From the NCBI GenBank assembly GCA_038373865.1, contig JAXGGA010001693.1:79564-143563 (forward strand): a DNA stretch of 64,000 nucleotides. The letters are read 5' to 3'. The DNA is from Uloborus plumipes (lineage: Eukaryota > Arthropoda > Arachnida > Araneae > Uloboridae). The notes beneath the pieces were generated by a model. It saw nothing but the letters and a program-made list of their open reading frames with translations. It had not been told where the DNA came from and searched no databases. Position 1 is the first letter of the stretch; the number at the start of each line of letters is the position of its first letter. Made by a program: the position numbers and the translations under genes. Positions 43,512 to 55,526 of the stretch are shown piece by piece.

Positions 43512-46124
43512 GATTTTTTCAAACAAAATGTAGATTTTCTAACCAGGATATGACCGTGCTCTTCATTAAAAATATCAGTACATTTCTTTGAAAAAGATCA
43601 TACATTCACTGTGCCAAAATATGGCTCTAAGATTGAGAAGAAAAGTGCAAAAAAAAAAAAAAAAGTGCTGATTGAGATTTAAATTTGAAAAAAATATACC
43701 AAATGATCATGCACCAAAATGCTTTGTAAAATGCCAAAGATGTATTTGTGATGTGAAGCCAAAGATACTTTTAAAACTCGAGCACTAAGTGCGGAAATTT
43801 CATTTACAATGCAGTCATTTAAAATTGTAAAATTTCATTCATTGTGCAAAGTAATGTTCATACTGTATGATGTCCTTGACTTGCTTATTTGTTTAAGCTC
43901 CTTGTTCTGTTGTAAATACTTCTGTTAAGAGCATGTATTTTGAAATAAATGCAGTAATCGAGAATCGTTTCATTATTGCCTTCTTTGGTCGACGAATGCA
44001 GAAATCGTGCTATCGCAACTGTTCTTCAACAAAATATTACACCAGTACCCAACACCGTCATCCTAACCCAGCAAAAATGTATGAGGCCCTGAGAAAAATT
44101 ACACAGGCCAACAAAAAAAAACCTTTTTGAAAACTTTTTTAATTTTAATAGCTGATCTTGATAGAATTTTATGTGCTGAATCCAAATCTGCTTGTAGTTT
44201 TTATGTATCACCCTTAGTTTCCAAGCAAAATGTATTTTATTATATAGTCTAATACCCATTTACAGTATATAGGGAAATCAATGAAACACTGTAGAATCGT
44301 AAAAATGGTTTGTATTTACAGTAAAATACTTGGAATAGTAATTTTATGTGATGATACAAGGTTCACTTGTCAACTGGAATTGCTTTATATTTTCTTTCCC
44401 TTTTTTCCTTGAAGCTTCTTGTGTAGCTTTTCCTGCGATGAATAGCTTGCTGAACTTCGCGGTGAAGTGACCAACAGTAATCCCCCATCATGTTGTAGCA
44501 TGTGCTTCAGCAGTGCTGCCAACATCATCTTTGTTCATTAGACCTATTTTTTCATGTTATCTTAACTATGAAAAAGCTGTTAAATTCTAAAAATGTTTTT
44601 TTATTTCATGAATGTAACTATAAAATGTGAATAAATGGTGGGTGATACAACTTTTTAAGCATCATATTTGGATTCAGCAACCTAAACAACATAAGAATAA
44701 GGTATTTTCATTAAAAAAGTTTTTTCATCGTTGGCCTGTGTTAGCTACAGTTAAACTAGATTCAGGCAATTAAAATACAAAATGTGTCAATGATTTGTAA
44801 ATTACAAGATATTTAAATTAAAATCGAATTTAAGTTAAGTTAATTATGTATCTCAGTAATCCCTTGACTGTGAATGGAAAAAGTAGAAATGTGTTTGGGC
44901 CAATCCATGGTTACGATCGTTACATTCACAGAACTTCAGCTGTTCATATTTTATTTAAATACCGTTAAAGTTCGAATGAAAATAGGAAATGATTAAGCTC
45001 CCATCCAAGATAATTATCACCTAGCATGAGTTTGGAATTATTAGTGGAAGTCTTAGAAAAGTCTCGAAAACGTGTGGTTACGGTCCTTACAAAAAAAAAA
45101 AAAAAAGACATGGTTTTTTGAGTGCTATGAAACACTGCTACTTTTCTATGACTATTGCACGTATGATCTTCTGGATTTTTATAATAATTTCTCTGTTAAT
45201 CATGCATGATATCATATAAAGAACTTAGCTTTTTGTTGAAAAATGAATTTTTATGAATTTTTGATTGCAGTTACGGTCGTCACACGTTTGACTATTTTCA
45301 ATATGTATGTAGCTAAAAGTGAGTAAACGGCTATTTTAAGTAATTTTTCCGCCATATATAAAGTCAAATAATGTACATATGAGCAGAAAGGTTCTCCAGT
45401 TAGTTCATTTGATTAGATATCCTTTTCAATTGATTACTATAGACTTGGGAAGCTTTCAAATCCCTGAGCTACGTTTTCCCATGAAACTTCACCAGAACAC
45501 CCACACCTCCCAGTCTCTCTTCCGATATTTTAACTTCACTAAATCCTTATAATACTTGAATCTCTCATCATCACCTGAAACTCGCTAAATTTGGTGACTT
45601 TATTAAAACTTTCGGCAGACTGTAGGACCTTATATTTCGAAAACGAGGAGGTGAGGGCAAATAATTTACAAATCCAGAAAAGTGTTTTAGTACTATAAAG
45701 TTTCAAATGCAAATAACTTAATTGTTTTCATTATTTCAGCATAGTATGGTGAGCATCGAAGAACCTTTGGGTCAAATTTGGAAAAGAACTAACGTAAACG
45801 GTATTTATATTAGGAAAGCTCCTTTATAGGCGATTTCCCACGAATACCTCCGATTGTAACTTTCAGATGCATTAGAGGAATTCTGTACCAAATTTTGCAA
45901 AGATCCGACGTGAACTGTGATTTTATACCTAAAACATGTAACGACTGTAACCAACGTAGCACAAAAACGAAAAGGTTTCTCAAATAAATTAGTAGTGCAC
46001 GTTTTTAGAATGAATGAGTACACTGTAAAACCTAAATGGCAAACTTCTACATCAAATGGTTTTACCTAAGAAGAACAGATATTACCTGGTGTATTTATAA
46101 TTGAAGCAGTTTGGGCTTAGGTAG
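43512..46124. other. Intergenic stretch downstream of both genes
   Basis: No gene is supported; the 65-codon frame at 43933 has no recognisable domain. From about 44895 to 45955 the motif GTTACGGTCGTTACA recurs four or five times in varied form and orientation, so a degraded transposon is possible. Confidence 0.4.
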
Positions 46125-46285
46125 TTATCGCCTTGATCTGATCTTGATCTTCAACGGATGGGAAGCCCTCAAGATGAGCTCAGTGGCAGGGGGAATTTTA
46201 TCGCGAGACTCTACCGACTCCAAATTGTAGTGGCGCAGGATGTTGGAGATGACCACTTTTTCTTCCATTATCGCAAATCTCTGAC
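46125..46285 (-). CDS. P450 last exon
   Basis: It encodes [20 protein letters not shown] to LKIKIRSRR and TAA, following the heme loop. Acceptor TTTACAG; phase 1 entry. Confidence 0.92.
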
Positions 46286-49200
46286 CTGTAAAAATGACAT
46301 AAATACAAAGTTTAGTGCTGTTTTCTTAAATGAAATCTGCTCTGTTCTTACTTATCTTCATGATGTGTACCCAGATATTACTACCACAACAATATTAACC
46401 TAATCATCCGCGGCATTAATTTGGTTATCTGGAACTTTGGCACAAGGGCGGATCCAGCTTCTGGTTCAGGAGGGGGTCATTTTCATTAAGAGTGGGGTCA
46501 CAGTGCAATTTTCATGCTAAAACGCGGGCATTTGGCGGTTTTTTCGAACTGTAAGTTCCAAAAATGCATTTAAAGCTATATTTTGCCGTTTAAAGGAGGG
46601 TTCATGACTCCCATGTTCCCCCTCTCGGTTACTTAAAAATAGGCGCATCAAATTCAGAAATTTTGCGATGTCTCCAGGGATTTTGCACGAAAGAAAACAG
46701 CCCCACTCTTTTTTTTTTTTTTTTAATGCACCGTTGGTTGAGGCATTTCATTTATTTTATGGTTATCGAATGAGGCTTACGCTTTTATTGAACTTTTTCT
46801 AACAAATACAAATCCAGTAATACATTAATACAGCAAAAATTTCTAAGAAAATGTTGTGCTTTATAAACGTTGATTTTTCAATAGAATAACAGTTTACGCG
46901 CTAAGAAATTTTAATCGTTTGCATTTAACTATTGTTGCAAAAGCTAAGTGGGAAAAAAGTACACAGCTCCGTATCTATGACCACCATCAAGGAAAAAGTG
47001 TGGGGAGTGGGAAATTAATTTGGAATTGACACTCCAGCTCTCGCTACACAGAGTATAATTAGCGGAACATAATGGAGCTCAGAGCAGCACTTACCAATGC
47101 AATTCCTGGGTCCGGCCGAGAAGGGTATGTATGCGTACGGATGCCTTTGGGCCGAATTTTCCGGCAGAAAGCGGTCCGGATTGAAAACCTCTGGATTAGG
47201 GAACACTTCCTCGTCGCGATGCAGGTGGTACGTCAGGACGATGCACAGCGCCCCCTTGGGGATTTTGCTCCCGCCTGGTGAATAAAAAAGGGGAAAAAAT
47301 TAATTTGAATTTCGACATCCAGAATTTGAATTATGTTTTTCGTAATGACGAATTGCGATAGGTGTGTGTGTTTAGAGGTACTATACATCGATGTTAGAAA
47401 TTCAAATATTGATGGTATTGACACATCGACTAAAAAACATCGATGTTAAGAATTCAGGATATCGATGTTATTGACACATCGACCAAAAAATTCAAACATC
47501 GATGGTATTAACATATCGACTAAAAAACATCGATGTTAGAAATTCAAACATCGATGTTATTGATACATCGACCAAAAAACATCAATGTTAGAAATTCAAA
47601 CATCGATGGTATTGACACATCGACTAAATAACATCGATGTTTCAAAACCTCGACCTTTTTCTAAATATATTGTGTTCTTTAAATGAGGGGAGTGCGCGTT
47701 TTCAAAGTTAGTCCTTTCATGCGGGATACTGAAAAACATTACAGTTTCTTTTTTTTTTAACTACACGAAGTATTTGGAATGTAAATTTTATAAACTTCTG
47801 AACACTTTAAAAAAGAAATTTATGAATTTTCAATTTTTCCTAAGTGGAAATAAAATGCTTCAGAATAAAAAAAAAACTTAAAAAAAAAAAAAAAAAAATC
47901 TAGTTTCTGCTTTTTTCCCCTTGCATTGCTAATCTTGCGAATGTTTTTCTGCCATGACATAGTTAGAGAAGAGAAGACCGATTTACAGTAAATGCGACGA
48001 TGCTATAAGTAAGTACGTTTGAACCTAAAAGTTATATTATTCGATGTATAAAGGAGAAGCTATGTTAACGCTAATGAATGATGTTAAATACTTACATTGA
48101 TCTAGTTAATTATTTTCGGTGAAGTAAATAGTCTTTTCTGCAATAAATTTTGTGGAACCTAGTAGAAATGATTCAGGAAAAAGGTACCTGAATGGGTCGT
48201 ATCTAATACTTACAAACAGTGAGCTCCTCGTTGGCTTGTCTTCCGAAAAATGGAACAGAAGGATAAAGCCTCTGAGATTCCTGATCAAAAGAAATGCATG
48301 CAATTAGTATGCATTATATCCGATAATTTTCACTTAATACTTCACTATGCGTAAAACAGATAATATATATGTGTGTGTTCCCTATACAAATTTACAGTTA
48401 ACAACGGATCTCGACCAAATTTGGCAGCGAGGTACTTGGGCACCCGGACGTGTTGTAGGGGGGGGGGGGGTTCGAACGCAAAAAAAAAGGGTCAGTTCGA
48501 ATTTTAATTTAAGGGTACAAAAATGGCGTAAAATGGCTCTTTCTACCTAAAATAAATATCGGATCTTCTCAATTTTGGTCTCATTGGAAAGATAGGGAGA
48601 AATACGTTTTAAGTAGATTTCCTTCTGATGGTTTTGGAAATTTCTAACTGATATTTTCACCAAGATACGGGCATTTTTAAGTTTGTAAAAAATCAACTGA
48701 AAATTAAATAGATAAAAATCGTCTGCACGAGGCATAAAAGTTTTAGGTGGGGGGAGGGAATGTTTCAGGGGGTATTCTTCGTTTCTTTTTGAGGGGGGAC
48801 TCTAGATGTGTATGGGGGGGGAGGGGGATGGGCCCCGTTGAAAAATCTCAAGGAAATTATTTTAAAATATAGTTTTAAAAAACTAAAAAATACGCTTTTG
48901 GAGTAATTCAAAATATTTCATGATACTCTGATTTCCCTATGATGTTCAAAACTATTGAATATCCGCTAAATTTAATGCACTTATAATGCATCAACATGTA
49001 ATACAGTTTAGCCTTTAGTTTCAACAATAGTATTAAATATACCACTTTTATATTTGCAAAGAACGTGAATTTTATCTTTTAATCAGAGTTCCATACATAC
49101 ATACAAGCAAACCCACATGTGAAACTAGTAAGAACGTAGTAACAATTGAGCGCCACTACTCACCTTGAGCACTCGGTCCAGGTATTGCATGTCCTTCAGA

Positions 49201-52200
49201 TCGTCGGTGGTGATGGGCCTGTCGCCGTCGTCCCCGAATATTCGATCGAGCTCTTCGTGGATGCTGGCCTGGACGTCCGGGTAGAGGCCGATCAGGTAGA
49301 GGGCCCAGCTCATGCCCATGGATGTGGTGTCGTGGCCCTGCAACGAAATCCACAATTGCAACACTGTAAAAAATAGATGTTGTTTTTACAGTATAATACA
49401 GCTAAATTTATAGTAACAAAATGTAAAAATTGTTAATTTTAGAGTAATAAACTAAAATTGCTAGTTTTACACTAAGAAATTGTAAAATTGCTGCTTTCCC
49501 AAATTAAATCCCTTAATTTAAAGTAGCATCAACTCATCGGATTTTGCTCGGCCGATCATCGAACTCCTCGTAAACTGATCCCGTAACGCACGATGACATC
49601 GTTCCTATCAGTATCCGAGCACGGTTTTCGATGAGCTACTTTTCATCGGAAAGCGATATCTTTCCGATCAACTTTCCCGATGAAAATGAGCCGCGTATCC
49701 AAAATGGATCCTAAATTCATCAGCACGGGACTGCACTGCTCGTAAATTGCTCCAAATCTCATCGTATATTGAGCAAAACTCATCGGATTTTGCTGCTCGG
49801 ATTCTGTTTGGCCGATGAGACATATTGGAGCAAATCCCGATGAGAACTCATCGAATCCGATCATCGGCCGATGAGAATTTCATCGGGTGTCGATGAATGG
49901 GCGATCATCGGCCGATGAGATTATGCTGCTAGGGTTACAGTAATAAACTGTAAAATTGCTAATTTTACAGTTTTTTACTGTGCATTTTACAGTTTTAAAC
50001 TAGAACCTCAGCTGCCAGTGTTATACTGTTGTTGTTACAGTATGATAGGTACAGCTAGTTTTGTGGTAATAAACTGTAAAATTGTGGTAGTAAAATGTAA
50101 AATTGTGGTAGTAAAATGTAAAATTGCCGCTTTACAGTAATAAACTAAAATTAACACTTTTACAGTTTATTATTGTGCATTTTACTGTTTGAAACTGGAA
50201 CTTCTGCTGCCAATATTATACTGTAGAAACAACAGCTTTTTTTTTTGCAGTGAACATTCAGGAGTAATGAAGTGTGTATAAAAAGCATTCGGCGTACGCC
50301 AGGGAGCACATAACCCAACTTTGTCTCCGATCCTTAAGGTCCTTTTGGGTTTTCGGTAAAGTACCGAGTTACCATCGCGAAGGTCCCAGGATTAAATCCC
50401 ACCAGGGAAACATCACTCGATCCGCTGGCTACGTCCAAACGCCACATAATGGTGGCACGGCAAGACAACAGACGGCGTCATGTACCACAGCCTTAGCAAC
50501 ATACCCACATTTACAGCAACTATCTACAGCCAGGAGCGCGCCCCAATGGGATGTCACTGTGACCTCCCAAAAATTTCCCCATTCGGCAAATTAGCTAATG
50601 ATTCGGCAATTTGAAAATAATGTTGCAACGTTGAGATTATTTGTTCTTTTTAAAGATGCTTCATGTTTTTTCTCATTAAATGTTATGTATGATTCGGTTA
50701 AGTTGAAACTGTATTCGGCAAATTGATGAATTTTCCCCTCCCAAACACTTTAGTTTTGGGGCGCCTCTGGCTACAGCTAGAGCCTCGTTACTTTAGCTAG
50801 AATGACTGCCTTCAGCTCCCCATCTGATCCAAATATCTCCCCCTCGCGCTTCCCTGCTCCATCACTTGCAAGAGTAGTTATGTGACGCACGTTAGAAAGT
50901 ACATAACCCAACCTTGCTGCCAAACCTACAGGTCCTTTTGTTTTCTCGGGAAAGTACCGGGCTACTATTACGAACGTTCCTGGATCAAACTCCGCCAGGG
51001 TGAATTACGAGGTTTTCACAAGCATTAGTGATGAATGCTTGTGAAAACCGAAATGATGGTCGCGTAACGGACGTGACCATCGCTCGTTCTGATGGTCACG
51101 TCCATACGCCACAAGTACATTGAAGGCTGGAAGTATCAGTATATAAGGACGAATAACAGTTACAAAAACGGCTTTCCCCGGAACAGGGAGGCGAGCACGC
51201 ACCTCGAAGGCGAAGGTGTCCACTTCCTCCCGGATGTCCTCCTCCGAGAGGCTCAGGCTCTGGATGTGGTGCTCCAGCAGAACGTCCATTAGGGCCTTCC
51301 GCTTCCGCCGCGCCACCTCGGGGACCCCGCACAGCAGCTTCGTCTTCTTCTCGTTGATCACCTGCGATTCGCACCCGAATGAGAAACTGCATTGTTGAAA
51401 CTGTGGGTCGTTTACCACACTATATAAAAACCACCCGAAGCACTCACCGATCTCGTAAAGGAATGCAGGAGTTCGAGATCGCTTTTGAACTGCCTCCCCA
51501 GCGGAGACAAGTGGAACAGCCAATCGAACCAGTAGCTCGGGTTAACCATGCGTTCCATCAGTATCTCGGAGGCCCTAGAACAAAAAATAGCAGGCTTAGT
51601 TCTGTACCTCAGAACCAGACAAACGTAAGTCCGTTTTCGTCACTTTTCAGTAAAGGGCAAAAACGATTGTCGGATGCATGCAAAGGATGGGACTCGCTCT
51701 CTTTTAACCCTGTTAAATAATTGTGAAGGAATTTCTTTTCTAGAATATCATTCTTATGGGTCGATGCGGATTGAGATTCTACATACAATGCAGCAAAAAA
51801 AGTGAAAATCGCCATTTTTGGACACGTCTTCTAGTTCTGAGGTACAGAGTTGGAATAAAACGGAAGAAAACTCTGTTACCAGCAGTAGCACACACACACT
51901 TAGGTGTCGGAAATCAAAAACGCGCTAAACTTATAACTATTTCTAAAATAGATTTTGTAGACACTGCCGTCGACTTGCCTTCGGCAGTGCTATTATTATT
52001 TTATTTGGAGCGCGCTAGAATCACAAGTGCTATCACACGTTGCAAAAAGTCTGCTTACCTAGAAACTGCTTTCACGTACTCCGAGTCGCTGTTGTTCTGA
52101 GCTCCGATCTTCACTCCAAGTGTTGTTTCTATCAAATGTAACAAAAACATTAGAGGTTATGTATAGTGTGGTTTAATAAGTTGAGTTATGATCTTGACAG

Positions 52201-55152
52201 TGTTTACCTCTTTTTGGAGTAATAATAATTGAGCGTAATTGGCGGTGAATTGAGTTGGGTTACATTCGTAGTAGTTTTGTGATAATATTAATTCCAGCTC
52301 AAATCCATGCTATTAACCCGGCTTTTTAATACGCCTTTATTAGTTTCACATGTGGGTTTGTTTGTATGTATATATGTATGTATGTATGTAACTCTGAATA
52401 AAAGATAACATTCACGTTCATTACAAATATAAAAGTAATTTTTTTGATACTATTATTAATAATACTGAAGGCTAAACTATATTACATGTTGATGGAAAAA
52501 AGTGCATGCAAACTTAGCGGATATTCAATAGTTTTGAACATCAGAAGGAAATCAGAGTATCATGGAATATTTTGACTAACTCTAAAAGCGTATTTTTTAG
52601 TTTTTTTAAGACTATATTTTGAAATTATTTTCACTAAGCAAAGAGCTAAATAATGTGAAGGTCATAGCTCAACATATCGGAGCCACACTATAAAGCAGTT
52701 TTCATTTATTTACTCTTTTTTTACGACAGAGACACTTCTCTCGGCGAAAAAAAATTTGCACACACGAAAGAGTATTACACAATTGATAGTTGCACTCATT
52801 GATGAATTGAACTTAAATCCTTGGGAGGGTGGAAATTCTTCTCCAGAAATTTTACCAAATGGAGTTCCGAATTTTACAGAATGATAGAATACGGGCATGT
52901 AGCTGTCGTGTCCCAAAGTGAAAAACGTGAAAATAACTTACTTTTTTTTCAATGAACAAATTTGAAATTTGTTCTGAAAATTACAGTACATAAAAGGACA
53001 ATATATTTTATATTATTAAACTGACCGTGTGTACGTATAACTTACTTACTACGTATACTTAACGTAGTAACGTACGTATACTTAAAAACTGACCGTGTGT
53101 ATGTATGTACGTATGTATATAATAATTTACATCATCCTTACTTCTCCCGAATGATAGTGAATTGACCATCGCACGAGGTAACGGAATTCGTATCTTTTCA
53201 ATGCTTCTGTTTGGCTATTTTACATAATTCTCCGATTTTAATTAGTTGAGATACAAATTACAATGTTAATTCTCAAGCACGTCTGCGTGGGTTCCAGCAA
53301 ATCACGAATGTAAGGAACAGAGAGAGAGAGAATTTGGCACAGTGCTAAGTCCCCCAACTGCTTCTTCCATTTCAAGACTAAACTTTCGCTTTATCCATCT
53401 CTCTCTTTGTTTTATTTCTCAACCCGAAAATAACTTGGACTGGAATGTCAAACATGGAGAGTTCGAATATCCCCCCCCCCCGTTTTCGATACTAGGTACG
53501 AGGGAAAATACCGATCTTTCGAAAAAAAAAAAAAGCCTCAATGCCAGTTTGCTGTGCTGCGAAGTTTCAAGGAACGTCGTAATTGTAGCCCAATGTACGT
53601 ATGTGCGTATGTATGTAGCTCGCATTACTCAAAAACGGTATGCCGTAGAACATTCTCGTTTGCATGCAGGCTCTGAGGGGGTCTAGTGGTGCACCTCCTC
53701 TTTTGGTTGCATTCGAATAATCCCAATTTTTTTTTACCCCTTTTTGGGGTAAACCTGTGAATTTCAATGCAGACTATGAAGTGATGTTATGATTTAGCGA
53801 CCACTTGGTATTGCCAAACTTTTGATCGCCAAGTGTTTGTCGCCAATTTGGCAACAAGTCGCCAAGTTGGCGACAAATTTGGCGAAAAAAAATATTTTTC
53901 GATTTTGGGTTACATTTAGTGCAAATGGCGATATTTTGCGAAAAGACAAAATAGGGGAACAAATGTGTGAATTGTTATTTCGCTCACTCGAAGGAACTAT
54001 TTTAACACTTGAGGCATCTGTTATGAAATTTAAACGTTGAAAGAAAGTAGTGTGGTGATCAGATTTTTTTTTCTTTTCTCTGATATCGTTTCGTTGCAAT
54101 TCTTACCGCAGATAATGTCGAGACTGCAAAGAGTGACCGGCGAGACGATGTCGGTCCACGGCTTAGCAGTCTCTCCCTTCAACTTGGCGACGAGCTGCCG
54201 GGATTGTTCGTCGAAGACGGGCAAGAAGTCCTTCAAGATTTCGAAGTGGAAGGACGGGGTGAGCAACTTTCGGCGGGATTTCCACTTGGTGCCGTGACTG
54301 GAAAGACACGTTAGGGTGAAAGTGGGGCTATGTTGAAATACCTCAATTTTCTCTTTTCTGATTAAAATATTTTGTTGATTCTTTTTTTAAGACATAAATT
54401 GAGATGATATCAAATACTTTTATTTTAGTTTTAGAACACTCTAAGCAAGTTAAATGCTCACAAAGCGTTTTTTTTATGCTCATTGAATGTGATATGTAAG
54501 AGTTAGGTGTTTATGAACTTTCCGCTAGAATCATTATTCATTGGCAAAGGCTATTAATTTTGGTATAGATTTGCAGTAGAACATCTAAGGATCAGCCCTA
54601 CATAAAGACATAAAAATAAAGTTTATAATGCTATTTATTATGAGGTGGGGTAAAGTGGGTATCTATGGCTACACTTTCCTGAGCGTTTGCAACATCGTTA
54701 CAGATTTAGTAAATTGGTGCTATTTTTATTATTTTATGTGCTTATTTTTTTATTATCTTGCTAAAATTGGCTTTTATTTTATTAATTCATATGCTGAACT
54801 TTACTTGCTTGCTGTTTTCCCTGCTTTGTCATCAGTTTAACATGGGAGTCTATGGGCTTGGCGAGAAATTAACAAGACATTGCCAAGTCGGCAAATCTAT
54901 TAGTTGATGTAATAACTTTTGCAGAATTCTACTGAAATTTTTCAGAGCAGTCGTTTCTCCAAAAAAGAAAAAAAAAATTCCAACCATAAACTTCTGGATC
55001 TTTCTCGCTCAAAAAATCTGTTAGTGTCATATTGATATACCATAAATTCTTCATTTAACTACTCACCTAGTAAGTAATCCTGTGCCTAGCCAAGGGTGCA
55101 ACCACTTATACACCCAACCCTTTTCCATCATTTTAGTGCCGCATATCACGTC
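46125..55152 (-). CDS. Cytochrome P450, CYP4-type, 5' end missing
   Basis: A heme-thiolate monooxygenase, expected on the ER membrane, of the CYP4 type (known to hydroxylate fatty acids and other lipophiles). Exons in transcript order: 55152-55067, 54297-54107, 52128-52059, 51574-51448, 51361-51203, 49337-49164, 48280-48214, 47274-47095, 46285-46125. All phases agree and give 404 residues ending at a TAA. Motifs: [41 protein letters not shown]-helix FEGHDTTS across an exon junction; ExxR as [20 protein letters not shown]; heme loop [14 protein letters not shown]4 proteins are about 500 residues, so ~100 N-terminal residues (membrane anchor, proline hinge) are missing; they were not found up to 64 kb and may lie beyond the window. 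All core motifs are intact, so it is probably functional. Confidence 0.92.
47095..47274 (-). CDS. P450 exon: PERF region and heme-binding loop
   Basis: It encodes [31 protein letters not shown], and [11 protein letters not shown] with the heme-ligand Cys. Donor GTAAGT at 47094; phase 1 to 1. Confidence 0.94.
47386..47645 (+). repeat. Tandem repeat, about 52-bp unit, about five copies
   Basis: Units contain ACATCGATGTTAGAAATTCA and ATTGACACATCGACTAAAAA with small differences. ATCGAT and its near-palindromes recur every 20-30 bases. It lies in a P450 intron. Confidence 0.8.
48214..48280 (-). CDS. P450 exon: K-helix (ExxR)
   Basis: It encodes [23 protein letters not shown] 67-bp exon, acceptor GATCAG, donor GTAAGT at 48213; phase 0 to 1. 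It fills exactly the gap between the neighbouring exons in both phase and sequence. Confidence 0.88.
48840..49132 (-). repeat. Dispersed repeat, inverted relative to 52330-52640
   Basis: It shares blocks such as CAAAACTATTGAATATCCGC and ACCCACATGTGAAACTA (inverted) with 52330-52640; a third, short piece is at 1865-1903. Both long copies are in P450 introns. Confidence 0.65.
49164..49337 (-). CDS. P450 exon: second half of I-helix onward
   Basis: It encodes [20 protein letters not shown], then [13 protein letters not shown]. Acceptor GTTGCAG, donor GTGAGT at 49163; phase 0 to 0. The oxygen-activating Thr pair is present. Confidence 0.94.
49380..50240. repeat. Repeat rich in TTTTACAGTAATAAACTG, interrupted by a CCGATGA-rich block
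   Basis: The outer parts (49380-49520 and 49935-50240) repeat variants of TTTTACAGTAATAAACTGTA. Between them, 49525-49935 carries more than a dozen copies of CCGATGA or TCATCGG, including GATCATCGGCCGATGAGA twice (about 49858 and 49902). The inner block looks inserted. Confidence 0.6.
50300..50480 (+). repeat. SINE-like repeat, copy 1
   Basis: TTCGGTAAAGTACCGAGTTA, about 25 bases later CAGGATTAAATCCCACCAGG, then a further shared block (GTCCAAACGCCACA). The second half resembles a tRNA T-arm/B box, which suggests a tRNA-derived SINE (inference). Copy 2 is at 50885-51125. Confidence 0.45.
50885..51125 (+). repeat. SINE-like repeat, copy 2, with an internal hairpin
   Basis: It shares TCGGGAAAGTACCGGGCTAC, TGGATCAAACTCCGCCAGGG and GTCCATACGCCACA with copy 1. 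Between these blocks is a 16-bp stem hairpin (GGTTTTCACAAGCATT at 51010-51025 and its inverse at 51033-51048). Confidence 0.45.
51203..51361 (-). CDS. P450 exon: up to the first half of the I-helix
   Basis: It encodes [40 protein letters not shown] and EEVDTFAFE, joining GHDTTS in the next exon. Donor GTGCGT at 51202; phase 0 to 0. Confidence 0.93.
51448..51574 (-). CDS. P450 exon
   Basis: It encodes [20 protein letters not shown], then [20 protein letters not shown]. Acceptor TTCTAG, donor GTGAGT at 51447; phase 2 to 0. The next intron is only 86 bp. Confidence 0.93.
52059..52128 (-). CDS. P450 exon
   Basis: It encodes [22 protein letters not shown], a signature CYP4 stretch. Acceptor TTGATAG, donor GTAAGC at 52058; phase 1 to 2. 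Confidence 0.93.
52330..52640 (+). repeat. Dispersed repeat, inverse of 48840-49132
   Basis: It starts with AGTTTCACATGTGGGTTTGT and a (TATG)n tract, then the blocks shared with the other copy. It lies in a P450 intron. Confidence 0.65.
52641..54106. other. Rest of the P450 intron
   Basis: No exon is supported. It contains TACGTA-rich simple sequence (53030-53115) and a compact hairpin-rich patch at 53795-53890 built of GTTGGCGAC/GTCGCCAA-type motifs, which may be a small MITE. Confidence 0.45.
54107..54297 (-). CDS. P450 exon: C-helix region
   Basis: It encodes [20 protein letters not shown], then [20 protein letters not shown] and TLCSLDIIC. The WxxxR of the heme-propionate-binding C-helix is WKSRR. 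Acceptor TTCCAG, donor GTAAGA at 54106; phase 2 to 1. Confidence 0.94.
55067..55152 (-). CDS. P450 exon, most 5' one found
   Basis: It encodes [29 protein letters not shown]. Acceptor TCAATAG, donor GTGAGT at 55066; phase 0 to 2. At least one upstream exon must exist. Confidence 0.9.
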
Positions 55153-55294
55153 CTATTGAGGGAAAAATTTCATTAGATTTCTTGCAGGACACTCTATTGA
55201 TTACAGTTAAGTCTCAACTTACGCGAGGAGTGCGCTCCAAGACCCCTCGCATAAGTCGAAATTTTGCGTTGTAGAAAAATGTCTTTCATTGACA

Positions 55295-55526
55295 TACCGT
55301 AAAGTCGGGTTACTTGGACCCACAAGGGGGTTACTTGAGCCCACAGTAAAATGATAAAATCTGGGTTTGGTACTTGCGTTAGAGACTGCAGAGTGCTTCT
55401 ACCTAGCGGAGAAACGAGGAACTACGTGCAAGTCTTCAACTAGTAAGTACCAAACCCAGATTTTATCATTTTACTGTAATGGGCTCAAGTAACCCCTTAG
55501 GGTCCAAGTAACCCGACTTTACGGTA
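55295..55526. mobile_element. Palindromic MITE, 232 bp
   Basis: TACCGTAAAGTCGGGTTACT at the left and its inverse at the right. The arms stay complementary inwards (AAAATCTGGGTTTGGTACTT and inverse), leaving only a 60-80 bp loop. RNA from it would form a long hairpin. Confidence 0.75.

Noticed and set aside
43933..44130. 65-codon frame ending in poly-Lys
   Set aside because: No domain, no splice partners, and intergenic AT-rich context.
47386..47645. CRISPR-like array
   Set aside because: The units are continuous tandem repeats without unique spacers, in a eukaryotic intron.
46158..51398. + strand frames over the P450 exons
   Set aside because: Antisense shadows; the minus strand carries the P450 motifs with consistent splice phases.
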